Source: Chrysogorgia sp. JL179-B06 (Eukaryota > Cnidaria > Anthozoa > Scleralcyonacea > Chrysogorgiidae). From it: 64,000 bases of DNA. The notes under the pieces are model-generated. The model ran no database searches. It worked only from the letters and a program-made list of their open reading frames with translations, and had not been told where the DNA came from. The DNA lies in contig JAYKKM010000224.1 of NCBI GenBank assembly GCA_035772405.1, positions 4,049,501 to 4,113,500 on the forward strand, given 5' to 3'. Positions 1 through 12,878 of the stretch are shown piece by piece. The position numbers were made by a program, and so were the translations under genes. Numbering within the stretch: position 1 is the first letter of the stretch; the number at the start of each line of letters is the position of its first letter.

Positions 1-530
1 GGCTACTCTGACCAGTTGCTCTGCCTTTTGCCGGCAAGGGCGTCATATTTATCAAAATTTACCTCCCTTCGGAATCCATATTGGGTAATTTTTTTCCAGA
101 TGGGACTGAACATCGGGGCGCCAGCTTTTTCTAAAGTTTCTACATAGGCGAGGAGGTGTTGTATTGGAGATTATCCTAAATAACATGCAACGGGTATTAA
201 CGAGCGCGAAACAAAGAAGCGGGCATCCCCTGGGTGGGGGTAAATTAGCTAAAATAATACACGCTATGACGCGCAAGAGACCCAAGGGACAGCCTGTACG
301 TCCGTAATCCGACTCAGGAATTAGATTTTCTTGTAGGCCACCATGGGAAGAAATACAAAGCCAACAGAAAAGAAAATATTTTACGCGGGTGATAAGATAT
401 TCGAGGAGATTATCATAAGTGAAATATGCAAAAGACTTTGCTAAACACTACAAAAACAAGCAGTCATCCTCTAGATGGAAATGATAGCACTAACGAGACC
501 GGACTCGTGCAAATACAATAGGAAAGGACA
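1..530. other. No gene recognised
   Basis: I find no convincing coding region, RNA gene or ordered repeat here. Short open frames on both strands have no recognisable motifs. Confidence 0.5.
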
Positions 531-1190
531 TGCCGTACGAGAGGAGCACTGCTCAAAGCTGAATTTGTGAGACAAAACACGCTCAAATGAACAAATAGGG
601 CTGCAAAAGCCTATAATCGTGCAAGAGAATAATATACGAATAATACTTTTATCTTTGTAATATTGTTGATAGGCTACCGTGGATAAAGAATTTTAAATAA
701 ATAAATAAATAAATAAAGAATGGGGAAGGAGATATAGGGGTTGGAGCACTATACCCAAATCTGGGACGGTGAGGCAAAGCGCGTTCAAATAGATAGATTA
801 TATGGCTTTTGAAACGCCATAAAAATGCGCATACAATGTGAAAAGACGAAAGCACAATTAAAGCTAAATTTGTGAAGCAACGCGACTCAAAATCATGGTT
901 GTAAAATCCATAATCATCCAAAGACAATGGGAAGGAACGGCACACTGGAAGGGCGAGAGCACTACATAAATCTAGATTTGTGAGGCAATGCGTGCGCAAA
1001 TAAACAAAATATGGGTTTAAGCCCACAATCATGCAAGTACAAACGAGAAGGAAATACGGGCGGGAGCACTACACAATCTAAATTTGGGAGGCAAAATACG
1101 CTCAAATAAAGAAAAATATGGCTTTAAAATCCTGAAATCAGGCAAATACAAAGGGGAAGGAAATACGGGCGGAAGCACTAAATAGCGGAG
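530..1190. repeat. Degenerate tandem repeat, unit about 120 bp or longer
   Basis: Blocks resembling 'ggaaggaaatacgggcggga' followed by 'gcactacacaatctaaattt' and a 'gaggcaaaacgctcaaata' segment recur near 535, 725, 930, 1050 and 1150. Spacing is irregular and the copies differ a good deal, so this is an old array. A short (aaat)n tract sits near 693-716. Open frames through it have no recognisable product. Confidence 0.55.
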
Positions 1191-1249
1191 CGCATTAATG
1201 CTATTTATACAAATGATGCCTAAAATAAGACGGTTACTTTCAAAAAAAA

Positions 1250-3430
1250 ATTCTTATTCCCTGGAATAAGGGAATAAGCATAATTGAAAGGTATATAGTA
1301 ATATACATGCACACTATATAGTATAGTGTGAAGAATAAGGGAATAAGCATACATGCACACTATACAGCAGTATGAAGAATAAGGGAATAAGCATACATGC
1401 ACACTATACAGCAGTATAAAGAACAAGGGAATAAGCATACATGCATGCTATACAGCAGTATGAAGAATAAGGGAATAAGCATGCATACATGCACGCTATA
1501 CAGCAGTATGAAGAATAGGGGAATAAGGGAATAAGCATACATGCATACTATCCCGCAGTACGAAGAATAGGGGAATAAGGGAATAAGCATATATGCACAC
1601 TATACAGCAGTATGAAGAATAGGGGAATAAGGGAATAAGCATACATGTACATGCACACTATACAGCAGTATGAAGAATAGGGGAATAAGCATATATGCAC
1701 ACTATACAGCAGTATGAAGAATAGGGGAATAAGCATACATGCACACTATTGCAGCAGTATGGAGAATAGGGGAATAAGGGAATAAGCATACATGCACACT
1801 ATACAGCAGTACGAAGAATAGGGGAATAAGGGAATAAGCATATATGCACACTATACAGCAGTACGAAGAATAGGGGAATAAGGGAATAAGCATATATGCA
1901 CACTATACAGCAGTATGAAGAATAGGGGAATAAGGGAATAAGCATACATGCACACTATACAGCAGTATAAAGAATAAGGGAATAAGCATATATGCACACT
2001 ATACAGCAGTATGAAGAATAGGGGAATAAGGGAATAAGCATACATGCACGCTATACATCAGTATGAAGAATAGGGGAATAAGGGAATAAGCATACATGCA
2101 CACTATACAGCAGTATGAAGAATAGGGGAATAAGGGAATAAGCATACATGCACACTATACAGCAGTATGAAGAATAAGGGAATAAGGGAATAAGCATACA
2201 TGCACACTATACAGAAGTGTGAAGAATAGGGGAATAAGGGAATAAGCATACATGCACACTATTGCAGCAGTATGGAGAATAGGGGAATAAGGGAATAAGC
2301 ATACATGCGCACTATACAGCAGTATAAAGAATAAGGGAATAAGCATATATGCACACTATACAGCAGTATGAAGAATAGGGGAATAAAGGAATAAGCATAC
2401 ATGCACGCTATACATCAGTATGAAGAATAGGGGAATAAGGGAATAAGCATACATGCACACTATACAGCAGTACGAAGAATAGGGGAATAAGGGAATAAGC
2501 ATATATGCACACTATACAGCAGTATGAAGAATAGGGGAATAAGGGAATAAGCATACATGCACACTATACAGCAGTATAAAGAATAAGGGAATAAGCATAT
2601 ATGCACACTATACAGCAGTATGAAGAATAGGGGAATAAGGGAATAAGCATACATGCACGCTATACATCAGTATGAAGAATAGGGGAATAAGGGAATAAGC
2701 ATACATGCACACTATACAGCAGTATGAAGAATAGGGGAATAAGGGAATAAGCATACATGCACACTATACAGCAGTATGAAGAATAAGGGAATAAGGGAAT
2801 AAGCATACATGCACACTATACAGAAGTGTGAAGAATAGGGGAATAAGGGAATAAGCATACATGCACACTATACAGAAGTGTGAAGAATAGGGGAATAAGG
2901 GAATAAGCATACATGCACACTATACAGAAGTGTGAAGAATAGGGGAATAAGGGAATAAGCATACATGCACACTATACAGAAGTGTGAAGAATAGGGGAAT
3001 AAGGGAATAAGCATACATGCACACTATTGCAGCAGTATGGAGAATAGGGGAATAAGGGAATAAGTATATATGCACACTATACAGCAGTATGAAGAATAGG
3101 GGAATAAGGGAATAAGCATACATGCACACTATTGCAGCAGTATGAAGAATAAGGGAATAAGCATACATGCACACTATTGCAGCGGTATGGAGAATAGGGG
3201 AATAAGGGAATAAGCATACATGCACACTATACAGCAGTATGGAGAATAAGGGAATAAGCATACATGCACACTATACATGCAGTATGAAAAATAGGGGAAT
3301 AAGGGAATAAGCATACATGCACACTATACCGCAGTACGAAGAATAGGGGAATAAGCATACATGCACACTATACAGAAGTGTGAAGAATAGGAGAGTATGG
3401 AGAATAAGGGAATAAGCCTATCATTGAAAG
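1250..3430 (+). repeat. 43-52 bp minisatellite array, left arm of an inverted pair
   Basis: More than 40 tandem copies of a unit containing 'aagcatacatgcacactata' followed by 'cagcagtatgaagaatagg' and one or two 'ggaataa' blocks. Length variants of about 44 and 52 bp alternate, and higher-order blocks are duplicated (the stretch near 1850-2100 recurs near 2450-2700). 'attgaaaggtatata' occurs near 1283 and 3423, close to both ends of the array. The same unit recurs in reverse complement at 5158-6430, so the arrays face each other across a BEL/Pao fragment. Open frames here are translations of the repeat. Confidence 0.93.
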
Positions 3431-3479
3431 GTATATACATATGGAACGCCTTGTGCATGTCCGAAAAATATTTAGCGTA

Positions 3480-3740
3480 AATTATATGATATAATGACTT
3501 TAAATGTCAGTATTTACAAATAATGCACAAACGTTTGATTCATTATTTGAAATAATGTTGTCAGAAAAGCTACTTTACATCATACCATGAAATACAAGTC
3601 TACTCGTGGTTTGATATAATGCAAAACCAACAAGTTCATTATATCAAATCATGATGCGCGTAATAAATCATGGTTTGATATAATAATATCAACGCCACAA
3701 TATCGTTATATTAAATCATGTCAAACAATAGGGAACTAGC
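3480..3740. repeat. Dispersed 'ggtttgatataat' repeats
   Basis: Several copies of 'tcatggtttgatataat' and its complement lie between the left minisatellite arm and the BEL/Pao fragment. They are AT-rich and inverted relative to each other, with no coding potential. Confidence 0.5.
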
Positions 3741-3789
3741 GCAAAAAAGACGAAAATTGAAAAATAAATTCAAACGTCTACGAGCTCGA

Positions 3790-5150
3790 AGACAGCAAAG
3801 CAGTACAAGGTGTTGAAGAACAGACCTTCGCCAAAGAACAGCTCAACGTGCAAGCGAATGAATCAAAGATGCTAGGACTCAAGTGGGACAAGCAGCAAGA
3901 CACCTTAAACGTGGCGATGCCAATTCCGCGACGAAGCACAGCCAACCAAACGGAGAATATACTTGGAAAGTTGGCCCGAATTTACTATCCGTTGGGGTTA
4001 GTTGTACCATTAACTCTGGTTGGCAAACAAATCTACCGAGAGGTTTGTGAGACGAAAGCATTGTGGAATGCCCAGCTGGACTATTTCGCGAATACCAGGT
4101 ACCGGCGACCAATCGTAGGTCACCGAGAAGCAATCGAAGGAGTAGAGTTACACGCCTTTGGCGACGCGTTGGGCCAAGGCGTAGGAGCGGTAATTTACGC
4201 AGTTGTTCGACAAGTCAGGCATCACACAACGATTTGTAGCAGCCAAGAGTCGCCTCGCCAAGCAAGGACTAACTATACCTCGCATTGAGTTAGTTGCAGC
4301 CCATATGGCTATATGAATCTCCTAGTAAACGTAAGGAACGCCTTAGACAACATCCCTACGCCGAAATCATACGGATGGACGGACAATACAGTCGCTTTAC
4401 ATTGGATCAAGGGAAATGGCCAGTATAAACAGTTTGTCGCGAATCGACTTGTAAAAATTCAACTACGCAAAGAGATCCAGTGGAGGTATGTCCCAACCAA
4501 AGAAAACCCTGGTGATTTAGCAAGTATAGAGGTGGTTAAATCAAATCATCGAATCTCTGGGAAAGTGGTTCCGAATGGTTACAAGACGAACACAGATGGC
4601 CAGAGAACCAATTTGAGAGACTTATCGGAGTCGTCAAAACTTAACAGCCATGTACAAGACCATCGGAGGGACAACTCTCACTAGGTCCGAGCTCAGTGAA
4701 GTGTTACTCGATGTCGAGACGCAGATTAACAAGCGACCACTGAGTTATGTTGAGGACGACATCGAACTACCAACATTAAGTAACACCAGCAATATTTTTA
4801 TACCAGCGTACAACACAACTACCGGAAGAAGAAACGTGGAGAGTCAAAGAGAAAGATCTCAGGAAACGCGCCAAATTATTGAAAGTCTATGGAAACAATG
4901 GCAACGAGAGTACCTGAAAGCGCTAAGAGAGAGAGAGGCATAATTCACAAGATTAGAAAATTTCAACCAACAGGTGTCGTCATCGTCAAAGCTGATAGTA
5001 AGAACCGTGGGACTTGGCCTTTGGCAATCGTAAAATAAATCTAGACAGGGAAGGATGGAACGATCCGAGGAGTCAAGCTTAAGACCGCGAATGGGTTAAT
5101 TGAACGACCTGTGCAACTCTTATATATTGAATGCGATAACCAACCAACAA
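3790..5150 (+). pseudogene. BEL/Pao LTR-retrotransposon pol fragment (late RT, RNase H, integrase end)
   Basis: In several frames the plus strand encodes pieces of a Pao-type polyprotein in the right order. The first piece (about 3848-4288) has the post-RT segment 'GKLARIYYPLGLVVPLTL' and 'REVCETKALWNAQL', then the RNase H start 'ELHAFGDALGQGVGAVIY'. After a frame change come 'AKSRLAKQGLTIPRIELVAA' and, at 4313-4530, 'GWTDNTVALHWIKG' and 'WRYVPTKENPGDLAS'. The integrase core is mostly deleted. Its C-terminal part (4600-4940) shows 'QFERLIGVVKT', 'VETQINKRPLSYV' and 'WQREYLKALRER', followed by the DUF5641-like tail ('FQPTGVVIVKADSKNRGTWP', then 'LIERPVQLLYI') up to about 5135. Frameshifts and deletions make it non-functional. 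No LTRs are visible because both flanks are minisatellite arrays. Confidence 0.88.
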
Positions 5151-5157
5151 AAGAGTA

Positions 5158-6430
5158 TAGTGTGCATGTATGCTTATTCCCTTATTCCCCTATTCTTCGT
5201 ACTGCGGTATAGTGTGCATGTATGCTTATTCCCTTATTCCCCTATTCTTCATACTGCTGTATAGTGTGCATGTATGCGTATTCCCTTATTCCCCTATTCT
5301 TCATACTGCTGCAATAGTGTGCATGTATGCTTATTCCCTTATTCCCCTATTCTCCATACTGCTGCAATAGTGTGCATGTATGCTTATTCCCTTATTCCCC
5401 TATTCTTCATACTGCTGTATAGTGTGCATGTATGCTTATTCCCTTATTCCCTTATTCTTCATACTGCTGTATAGTGTGCATGTATGCTTATTCCCTTATC
5501 CCCCTATTCTTCATACTGCTGTATAGTGTGCATGTATGCTTATTCCCTTATTCCCTTATTCTTCATACTGCTGTATAGTGTGCATGTATGCTTATTCCCT
5601 TATTCCCCTATTCTTCATACTGCTGTATAGTGTGCATGTATGCTTATTCCCTTATTCCCTATTCTTCATACTGATGTATAGCGTGCATGTATGCTTATTC
5701 CCTTATTCCCCTATTCTTCATACTGCTGTATAGTGTGCATATATGCTTATTCCCCTATTCTCCATACTGCTGCAATAGTGTGCATGTATGCTTATTCCCT
5801 TATTCCCCTATTCTTCATACTGCTGTATAGTGTGCATATATGCTTATTCCCTTATTCCCTTATTCTTCATACTGCTGTATAGCGTGCATGTATGCTTATG
5901 CCCTTATTCCCCTATTCTTCATACTGCTGTATAGCGTGTATGTATATGCTTATTCCCTTATTCTCCTATTCTTCATACTGCTGTATAGCGTGTATATGTA
6001 TGCTTATTCCCTTATTCTTCGTACTGCTGTATAGTGTGCATATATGCTTATTCCCTTATTCCCCTATTCTTCGTACTGCTGTATAGTGTGCATATATGCT
6101 TATTCCCTTATTCCCCTATTCTTCATACTGCTGTATAGCGTGTATGTATGCTTATTCCCTTATTCCCCTATTCTTCGTACTGCTGTATAGTGTGCATATA
6201 TGCTTATTCCCCTATTCTTCGTACTGCTGTATTGTGCGCATATATGCTTATACCCTTATTCTTCATACTGCTGTATAGCGTGCATGTATGCTTATTCCCT
6301 TATTCCCCTATTCTTCATACTGCTATATATAGTGCATGTGCATGTATATACCTTTTAATTATGCTTATTCCCTTATTCCCCTATTCTTCATACTGTTATA
6401 TATAGTGTGCATGTATACCTTTCGATTATG
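5158..6430 (-). repeat. 43-52 bp minisatellite array, right arm of an inverted pair
   Basis: About 25 copies of the same unit as the left array, here in reverse complement ('tatagtgtgcatgtatgctt' followed by 'attcccttattcccctattc'). The array begins right after the DUF5641-like tail of the BEL/Pao fragment and ends with 'gtatacctttcgattatgc', the complement of the left-array end motif. Unit polymorphisms (tcc/ttc, 'gcaatag') are shared with the left array, which suggests a common origin. Confidence 0.93.
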
Positions 6431-6629
6431 CATGCTTATCACCGTTGGATTATCATCTTACAGTTCGTGAATAAGTTTGATTTTTAGTGGTTATATCTTG
6501 AAACTTTTGTAGTCAAAAGACAAAAGTGTCAGGTAAATGTGCCAACAAACCAACAATATATTCCCTTATTACGTGGGAATAAGAAAAATTATCGAAAGTA
6601 GTCGTCTTATTTTGGGCATGGTATATATT

Positions 6630-6960
6630 TATAGAACCAAAACTCATATTATAGAACTGCAACCTTTTGATTTCCGGTTAGCTAACGCTCTAACCATTAA
6701 GCTACAGTACCAGATGACAGAGCGAAGGCAACGTTGTGTACTAGTTGGTATGTGTAATATAGCATACGTACTGCTAATTCAACAGTCCCAATATATCTGT
6801 ATATATCTTTATCAGAATAATAATATTAAATGTTGTTATTTCAATATAATAAATTGTTTACTCAACAAGCTTTAAACCGGAGATCATGAAGGTTGCGTGT
6901 TCGATTCCCGTCTGGGTTTCAGAAACATTTTTCCGAGTTTCCGTTCATTTGTTTGAGTAG
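6630..6960. repeat. Head-to-head pair of tRNA-like (SINE-type) sequences
   Basis: On the minus strand, 6640-6745 reads as a tRNA-like head: 'gtagcttaatggttagagc' resembles an A box and 'ggttgcagttc' a degraded B box. On the plus strand, 6885-6935 has a B-box-like 'ggttgcgtgttcgattcccg'. The tail 'gagtaggaaacaatttac' after 6950 recurs near 41724, so this belongs to a dispersed family. The two heads point in opposite directions around an AT-rich core of about 140 bp. A second pair with the same layout is at 31590-31960. Confidence 0.55.
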
Positions 6961-7194
6961 GAAACAATTTACAATATTAAAATAACCAAGCTGCAAGTCA
7001 CATTTAATATATGCAGAATATTATAACCTAAATTCACTGACAGTATATGCAAAAACAGGCCAGAATATATAGCCTATCAATAACATTTTAGTTCTAGTAA
7101 TTTCCAGATAAGGTTATACGTTGTATCTTGAAATTACTAAACTAAATACTTGACTTAACAAATTAACAACATTAATGTGCTACCATCCTCCAAA

Positions 7195-7877
7195 TGATAA
7201 TATTTTGTTTGAACGGGCACTTCAAATGATGAAGAATGGCCTTGGCCGTTCTTCCATATCTGTTTTCGTTCTCGAGGTATTCAGTTATATTATGTGATAT
7301 GTTATTAAGGCAAACAACATATTGTGGCAATTATAAAATTCGTGTATATCTTCATATAGTTACCCAATGAAATTACTTGAAACATTGCACGTGCATGAAG
7401 TTATGTTATTACTATTGTAACAGATTCGTTTCCATGCCTCCTAGTTTCTAAAACAAAATAATTTGTTTCTCACATGTGCAGATAGTTGTTGATAGTTGTT
7501 CAATAACGTTTTCAATAACTTTTTCAATGCAATACCCAAGTTTGAAATCGAAAACGTTGCTTGCAATGGCAGAAAATGAAGTCTTCTGTGTGGGAACAGA
7601 GAAATTTGGAAGCTAATCTGTTAGTGTGGTGACAATATGACTTGAACCATGTTCTTCAGTTTGGTAGTATGTATTCACGAGCAAAGCTTCAACTAATTTC
7701 ATTGGATAAGAATTTTAGAATTGCCACAATGTTGTTTGCCTGCTTTGATGTCATCTGTGCCTAATTAACATATCTGCATATATAACTGAAAACCTCAAGA
7801 ACGAAAATAGATATAGAAGAACTGTTAGCGCCATTCTTCGTCATTTTAAGTGCCTTTTCAAACAAAGCATTATCATT
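7195..7877. mobile_element. Foldback/MITE-like element with TIRs of about 145 bp
   Basis: The left end (7195-7345: 'tgataatattttgtttgaac' and onward) is matched in reverse complement by the right end (7710-7877, ending 'caaacaaagcattatca'). Shared blocks in order include 'gaagaatggc', 'ttttcgttct', a 'ttcagttata' segment and 'attgccaca' near the inner ends. The arms differ by substitutions and small indels. The interior of about 365 bp has no coding region. The right end abuts an (attt)n tract that is probably the 3' tail of the neighbouring non-LTR fragment. Confidence 0.7.
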
Positions 7878-8485
7878 TATTTATTTATTTGTTAACTTTA
7901 CAACCATACAAGAATGCAAATATACAGTAAATAAAGAGTGCAATACTTGAACATGATTGAAGGAATAATCAACAGGACATGAGTCCCATGTGAAGACCAA
8001 CCGAACAAAACATTACATAATAAACATATATAAGTAAAAACACAATAAAAAAACTAATACACAAATTACATAAGAATAAAGATTTAAGAGCAACAACTTG
8101 GATTGAAAGAACGACATTTAGAGCAGAAACCTTTCCAGGTGCGCAGTCTATTAACATCGAAATTGGAGTCTAACTTAGAAGAGTAGTGAATATAAAGTTT
8201 ATGTTTAAAAATTGAAACAGAAGTAGTATTACGAACTATCGGAGAGATATCGTTCCAGAGAAATACAATTCTGTTGAAAAATGAATTTCTAAAAAGAGAA
8301 GTCCTACAAGGATTGGCTTCAAGCAAGTTGTTTTGACTTGAACGAGTGCGAGACGAGCGAATAGAAGAAAAAGTAACAAAACGGGAGATATCTAGACCAC
8401 CTTCTGAACCACTTTTTGGGATCATGCTATATAATTTTACTATAGGCGATAACGAATATCTGTCTTTCATTTTTTTAGACGCCAA
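7878..8485 (-). pseudogene. 3' end of a non-LTR retrotransposon RT ORF, with 3' UTR and (ATTT)n tail
   Basis: Minus-strand frame 8485-8084 (133 aa) carries the conserved C-terminal tail of many non-LTR reverse transcriptase ORFs: 'FSSIRSSRTRSSQNNL', 'NPCRTSLFRNSFFNRIVFLW' with the 'LWN.i...vr...s...Fk..L' pattern, and a final cysteine segment 'WKGFCSKCRSFNPSCCS'. The catalytic RT domain is absent, as expected of a 5'-truncated insertion. Downstream on the minus strand is a 3' UTR ending in an 'aaataaataaataaa' type tail near 7877-7893. The exact clade is uncertain. Confidence 0.75.
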
Positions 8486-8489
8486 AATG

Positions 8490-10560
8490 GATCAGTTGAC
8501 AAAGGTTTTTGTGGTAGAGCACAGGTGGTCTCTCGTGCAAGATGCCGCCGTGAAATATTTAGGTTTTGTTAGCATCGAACAATGGGTTTTTCGATCCAAT
8601 TTCGTATATGCAGATCAGTGGTTAATTGCAAACAACTTCGCAATCCTAACTATACCCAATCACCCCTTCTATACTGTACATTTTGTTTAATGACGTAATG
8701 GTCATACCGTGAGATATTTCTATACTATACCATTGATCAACCTTCTCTCATGATATTCATAACTCTATACAAACGTCGTCTACTGTTGTACTCATATAAA
8801 TATTTATCTGAGGTTATTTTTATGTACATATTCTTCATCCAATTACCTCTAAGATGGTCTGAATTCTTCTTCAACCACTCCTCTAGGTTGTATTCTCTAA
8901 CAAACCAAACTCTATCTCACCACATTGAGGGCATGCATGCGTAGATGCACATACTCTACGCACGTTATAATTATAACAATAGTTTGGAAATATAGTTCTT
9001 TATAGTGTCATTTTTTAGTTCGTCAAGCTCTGTGTTACAATCTATTATTATATGGCTTTTTCATATCCTGAATTCAGATTGGTTAATGCCCCGATCCTTA
9101 AAATACGTATCCGGCCACTATCCGTCTTTTTCCGTATCCGCTGTCCCGGATTTTGTTCTTGCCGTCAGAAATTTCAAAGATTTTTACATTGAAAAAACAC
9201 CTATTACCGTTGAAATTTATTACTAAATATAAGGTATAATATTTCGTTCACTGAATCCCACCGAAGGCATAAATCGATAGCCCAACGTGAATTCAAAATC
9301 TAAACACAATAAAAGGTTTTTCTAAACAGATTCTAACTTAACAACGCCTTTATACACGCTGCGTGCATATGTAGGCTGTGGATGACTGTTAAAAATAACT
9401 AAATCTAGCTGTCACGAAGTATGGAAGTCAGTTCCTTAACTTTTTAATTTAAAGCTCTCCACATTTTTAATATTTTTTAACTGGAAAAAGTTGAGTCCCT
9501 GTGCCTTCGGAAATTAAAACGTTTTAGCGCATAAAATTTGCCAAGTAAAACAATTGTGGATATATAAAGAACTACAGGATACAGCATGAATGTTTGGAGT
9601 ATTTGGTTCGTATTCGCTTCCGTGAAGAACTTGCAAACCAAATGAAATAACCGAGAGCCGCGGAAGGTATAGGCCATGTATTTAAGTTCCGCCATGATTG
9701 AAACTCTCGTTTTGTTTTGTTTTTATGCCTTCTGATTTATTAAAAAGGCATCTAATTCTTCTTGACTGTCTTGTTTTGTTGTTGGCTTTTCATAACAAAA
9801 AGTCGCATTTTCATCTGTTTCCTCGTCAGGATACTAAATTAACATCACTTGGAGAATGCTCCTATATATCCATGTTAGCTGAATGTCATTGAACCATGCC
9901 GTAGAATCGCGCTTGCTGTGTATACATTTGAAGTTATACTTATTAAATTCATAGGTTTGGTTAATATTAAATTCAATGATTAGATGACAAAATAATATGG
10001 TCTGTCATTGTATGTCATTATCAGGTTGGTCTTCACATGCGACACATGTCCTGTTGGCCATACATTCAACCATGTTCAAGACTGCTCCGTTTTTTTTATT
10101 TACTTTTAACTAGTGTATTAATTATTTTGCATTCTTGCTTGGTTGTAAATGTAAAGTTAATAAACTGTTTTGGAGCCTTAAAATTCAAAAATATTTTGGA
10201 AGGCATGCCCCTGGACTCTATAGAGGTTTTTCGCACCAAAGGCGCGCGAGCCGATCAGTTGTCCTTATAAAACTTGCTGCGCGGGCCCTGAGGCATCTAA
10301 ACTCGCACGGTTGGTACGGTTTTGAAAAATGCTGCTTGGCAGTTTCCATCGACAAAGGCGAGACAAACTGATAAACAACCTCCTTTGTGTAGAGATTATT
10401 GCCAATGAAAATGAGAAAGCCAATAAATGCACGCTAGTTTTGCCTTGTGAAAGGCTGATGTTAAAATGTTGATGACAGATGTTAAAATATGTTAAAGATG
10501 TAAAATATGTAAAATATGTAAAATATGAAAACGATGTTAATAATTATTTTTGAGGCCCGC
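8490..10560. other. No gene recognised
   Basis: AT-rich sequence with short open frames lacking domains. A small 'gtaaaatat' tandem lies near 10490-10530. Nothing supports an exon or RNA gene. Confidence 0.4.
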
Positions 10561-10562
10561 TT

Positions 10563-10720
10563 GATATGATATGAAAAGGAGAAATAAGAAAACTTTAATG
10601 TGTCGAAAATAGTTATATATTCATGGGGACATGAATATACATATATAATTACCCTTACCTAAGTATTTTTCGACACATTGAAGTTCTCTAGCTTATTTCT
10701 CCTTTTCATATTATATCCAG
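10563..10720. mobile_element. Short inverted-repeat element (MITE-like)
   Basis: 'gatatgaaaaggagaaataa' with 'aatgtgtcgaaaa' at about 10565-10608 is mirrored by 'tttttcgacacattgaagtt' and 'cttatttctccttttcat' at about 10667-10712. The arms are roughly 45-50 bp with one small indel, around a 60 bp AT-rich loop. Confidence 0.65.
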
Positions 10721-11289
10721 TTCTTTTGAGAACTTAGTAGTCGGCCGGCCAAGATCACAAAATGCGTTGATGGCACTTTTTTGTTCGAAGCATATAACTG
10801 TGCTAGATGGCATCCAATATCATTTATGTTGAAGGTTAGATGGGTTACCACCTCAGTTTTTGGATTTTAAGGCATAAATTTGAGAGTTTTTTGCAGCTAC
10901 CGTATGCGCTTCGATTCCGAATAAAAATCGATCGAATTTCCATTTCGTGTTGCTATACGACAATTGCTTTAGCATGATTGGTCAGTTCTGAATCATCAGC
11001 CAGTAAGCAAGCGCAAAAAGACCGGAAATTGCTTCGCAGGTAAACGCACACGATGAAACCAGATGAAACAAGAAAGTGTTGCAACGAAACGACAATAAAG
11101 AAATATTCCGGTGAGTTTTTTACACTTATGTTTAATAGTCACAGGAATATTAAAGAACAGTCTATAGTCTTCCGACAAACCGATTGGATTACAATATTGA
11201 GCATCGCATCCCACAAAGAGGGGTGAATTGCTGGTTGCTTTTGTAGCACTTACAAGCTGCTCTGTGGAATTTCTTCGTACTGGTATAGA

Positions 11290-12170
11290 TGGTAGATTTA
11301 ACCATTTTACTTAAAAGTTTCCCTCAGATACTTGCCATCCGCCAGTTTCACTCGGTAAGCCAGATGTTTGCCAACTTCTAGTTGACTTGCATGTAACCAG
11401 ATCTTTGCAGCTTGGTGGCCGTTGCATCGAGCAAAATGTGAATCGAAAGCATCTTTTGTTGGAGGTTGTTTTTCTAACTCTATTTTCCCTTTTCAAATAA
11501 ATCGTTTCTGCATTTGTTAACTCAGTTCCACCATGAAGCATCCATGTCTCCACATCTTGGTTTTGTCCTATATGAACTAATAAACTAAAAGCAATAACAC
11601 ATCGGTGTCCCTACACACTACTAAAAGCTTGTTGTAGCTGTTACTAACTGCATCACATGCATGCATGGAAAACAATATCAAACAATATTGTGTGTCAGCT
11701 TCTTCGTGGTTGTATTTCAAATGCACTACAGTATGTTGCATGGACGTGTTGAATGTGCGTTAGTTGTGTCCTTGAATCTACTGTTAAGTACCACTTGTGA
11801 CTAACTCACAACCATTGCCATTGGGAAGTCACTACCATGAGCCATGTGGTAAACACTTAGAAACTCGGCAAGGTATGCTTTATTTTCAGGTAATGCAATG
11901 AAGTTTTCCCAGACTTGTGGCAGTGTTAAATCATCTCTATCAATCACTTTGCAAATGGGTCTCTTATTTGTGTTTCGTCTGGACGTCCTAGTTGCTGTTT
12001 TTGTTGATTGCTAGATATATGTATAAAAAAGTACATCAACCCATTTGACATTTGCATCAATGTGGTGAGTAACTGTCTTGAAGAATATTTTTGCATAGTC
12101 TTCAAATGTTTACTATTATGCAGTTTACTAAGGGATTGAATAAGGGCATGACCATCAATCAATAAACATG
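11290..12170 (-). pseudogene. Decayed copy of a predicted PIN/FEN-like nuclease gene family
   Basis: On the minus strand, 12162-11860 reads (with frame changes) 'IDGHALIQSL', 'FEDYAKIFFKTV', 'VKWVDVLFYTYI', 'NKRPICKVIDRDDLTLPQVW' and 'ENKAYLAEFLS'. The order matches the gene at 13963-15165, which has 'FDGAAIVHSL', 'VWDQYR', 'RRKVSGNAKIP' and 'NKKELFSFL'. Further down, 11465-11300 in another frame reads 'PPTKDAFDSHFARCNGHQAA', which I associate from memory with the C-terminal part of the same family. The central 'GCDTTSAFYG' segment is not visible in this copy. Function is inferred from the better copy. Frameshifts and stops make it a remnant. Confidence 0.55.
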
Positions 12171-12878
12171 TCTTGTTACCAGAATTTGGACTTGGGATTC
12201 AGAATGCAAAATTTCAATATCGCCTGTCAAAAATCAAAATATCAAGCAAATCTGACTTGGATGTTGTGTTCATATCACCATTTACTTTTACCAATGACAG
12301 TGGTAAACAGGAACGTTTGTGTTGGAGAATATATTAACAGATGTGCATTTGGGTCAATTGGTTGAACAAAATCAGCCAGATCACCCATGATCTGCTGAAT
12401 ATCTTCATAGAATATTTTCCCCCTTGATCTTTACAGTAGCTTTGGGGAAATTCTAAATTTTCCATTGAGCAGCTGGTTTTTATATAATGATGCCATATTG
12501 TTCCCATATCATACACATTACCTTGATCAGGCGCGTAGGAACCGTAGCGGCAGTAGCGGCTTTGGCCGCTACACTTTTTTGCACGACCTTACCATTCTCC
12601 GCCTTTATTTACCAAATTTATAATTTCATTTTTAAACTTCTGGGTTGTTTGACTTTGGGCGTTTGCACAAGCGCCATTTGTTCAACGGTTTTAAGATAGA
12701 CCGTTCCTCACAGATGTTTTAGTTTGGCTGTTTGGCCAGGGTTATTGAATCTGATGGTTAAAAACTCAAGATCTTGTTCACTCAAGATCTTTATCTCGTT
12801 CAAAATTCAAGATGGCGTCGTCGAAAAAGCTCTCGTCCAGTTTTACTTTCCTAGTGTTGATCCCTAAATAGTCATTAT

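Noticed and set aside
1220..3261. Many overlapping 60-113 codon frames in the minisatellite arrays, also at 5170-6405
   Set aside because: The same peptide recurs in shifted order because the unit lacks stops. No start context or family supports a gene.
1250..6430. CRISPR-like array
   Set aside because: There are no unique spacers between repeats. It is a head-to-tail minisatellite in eukaryotic DNA and there are no cas genes.
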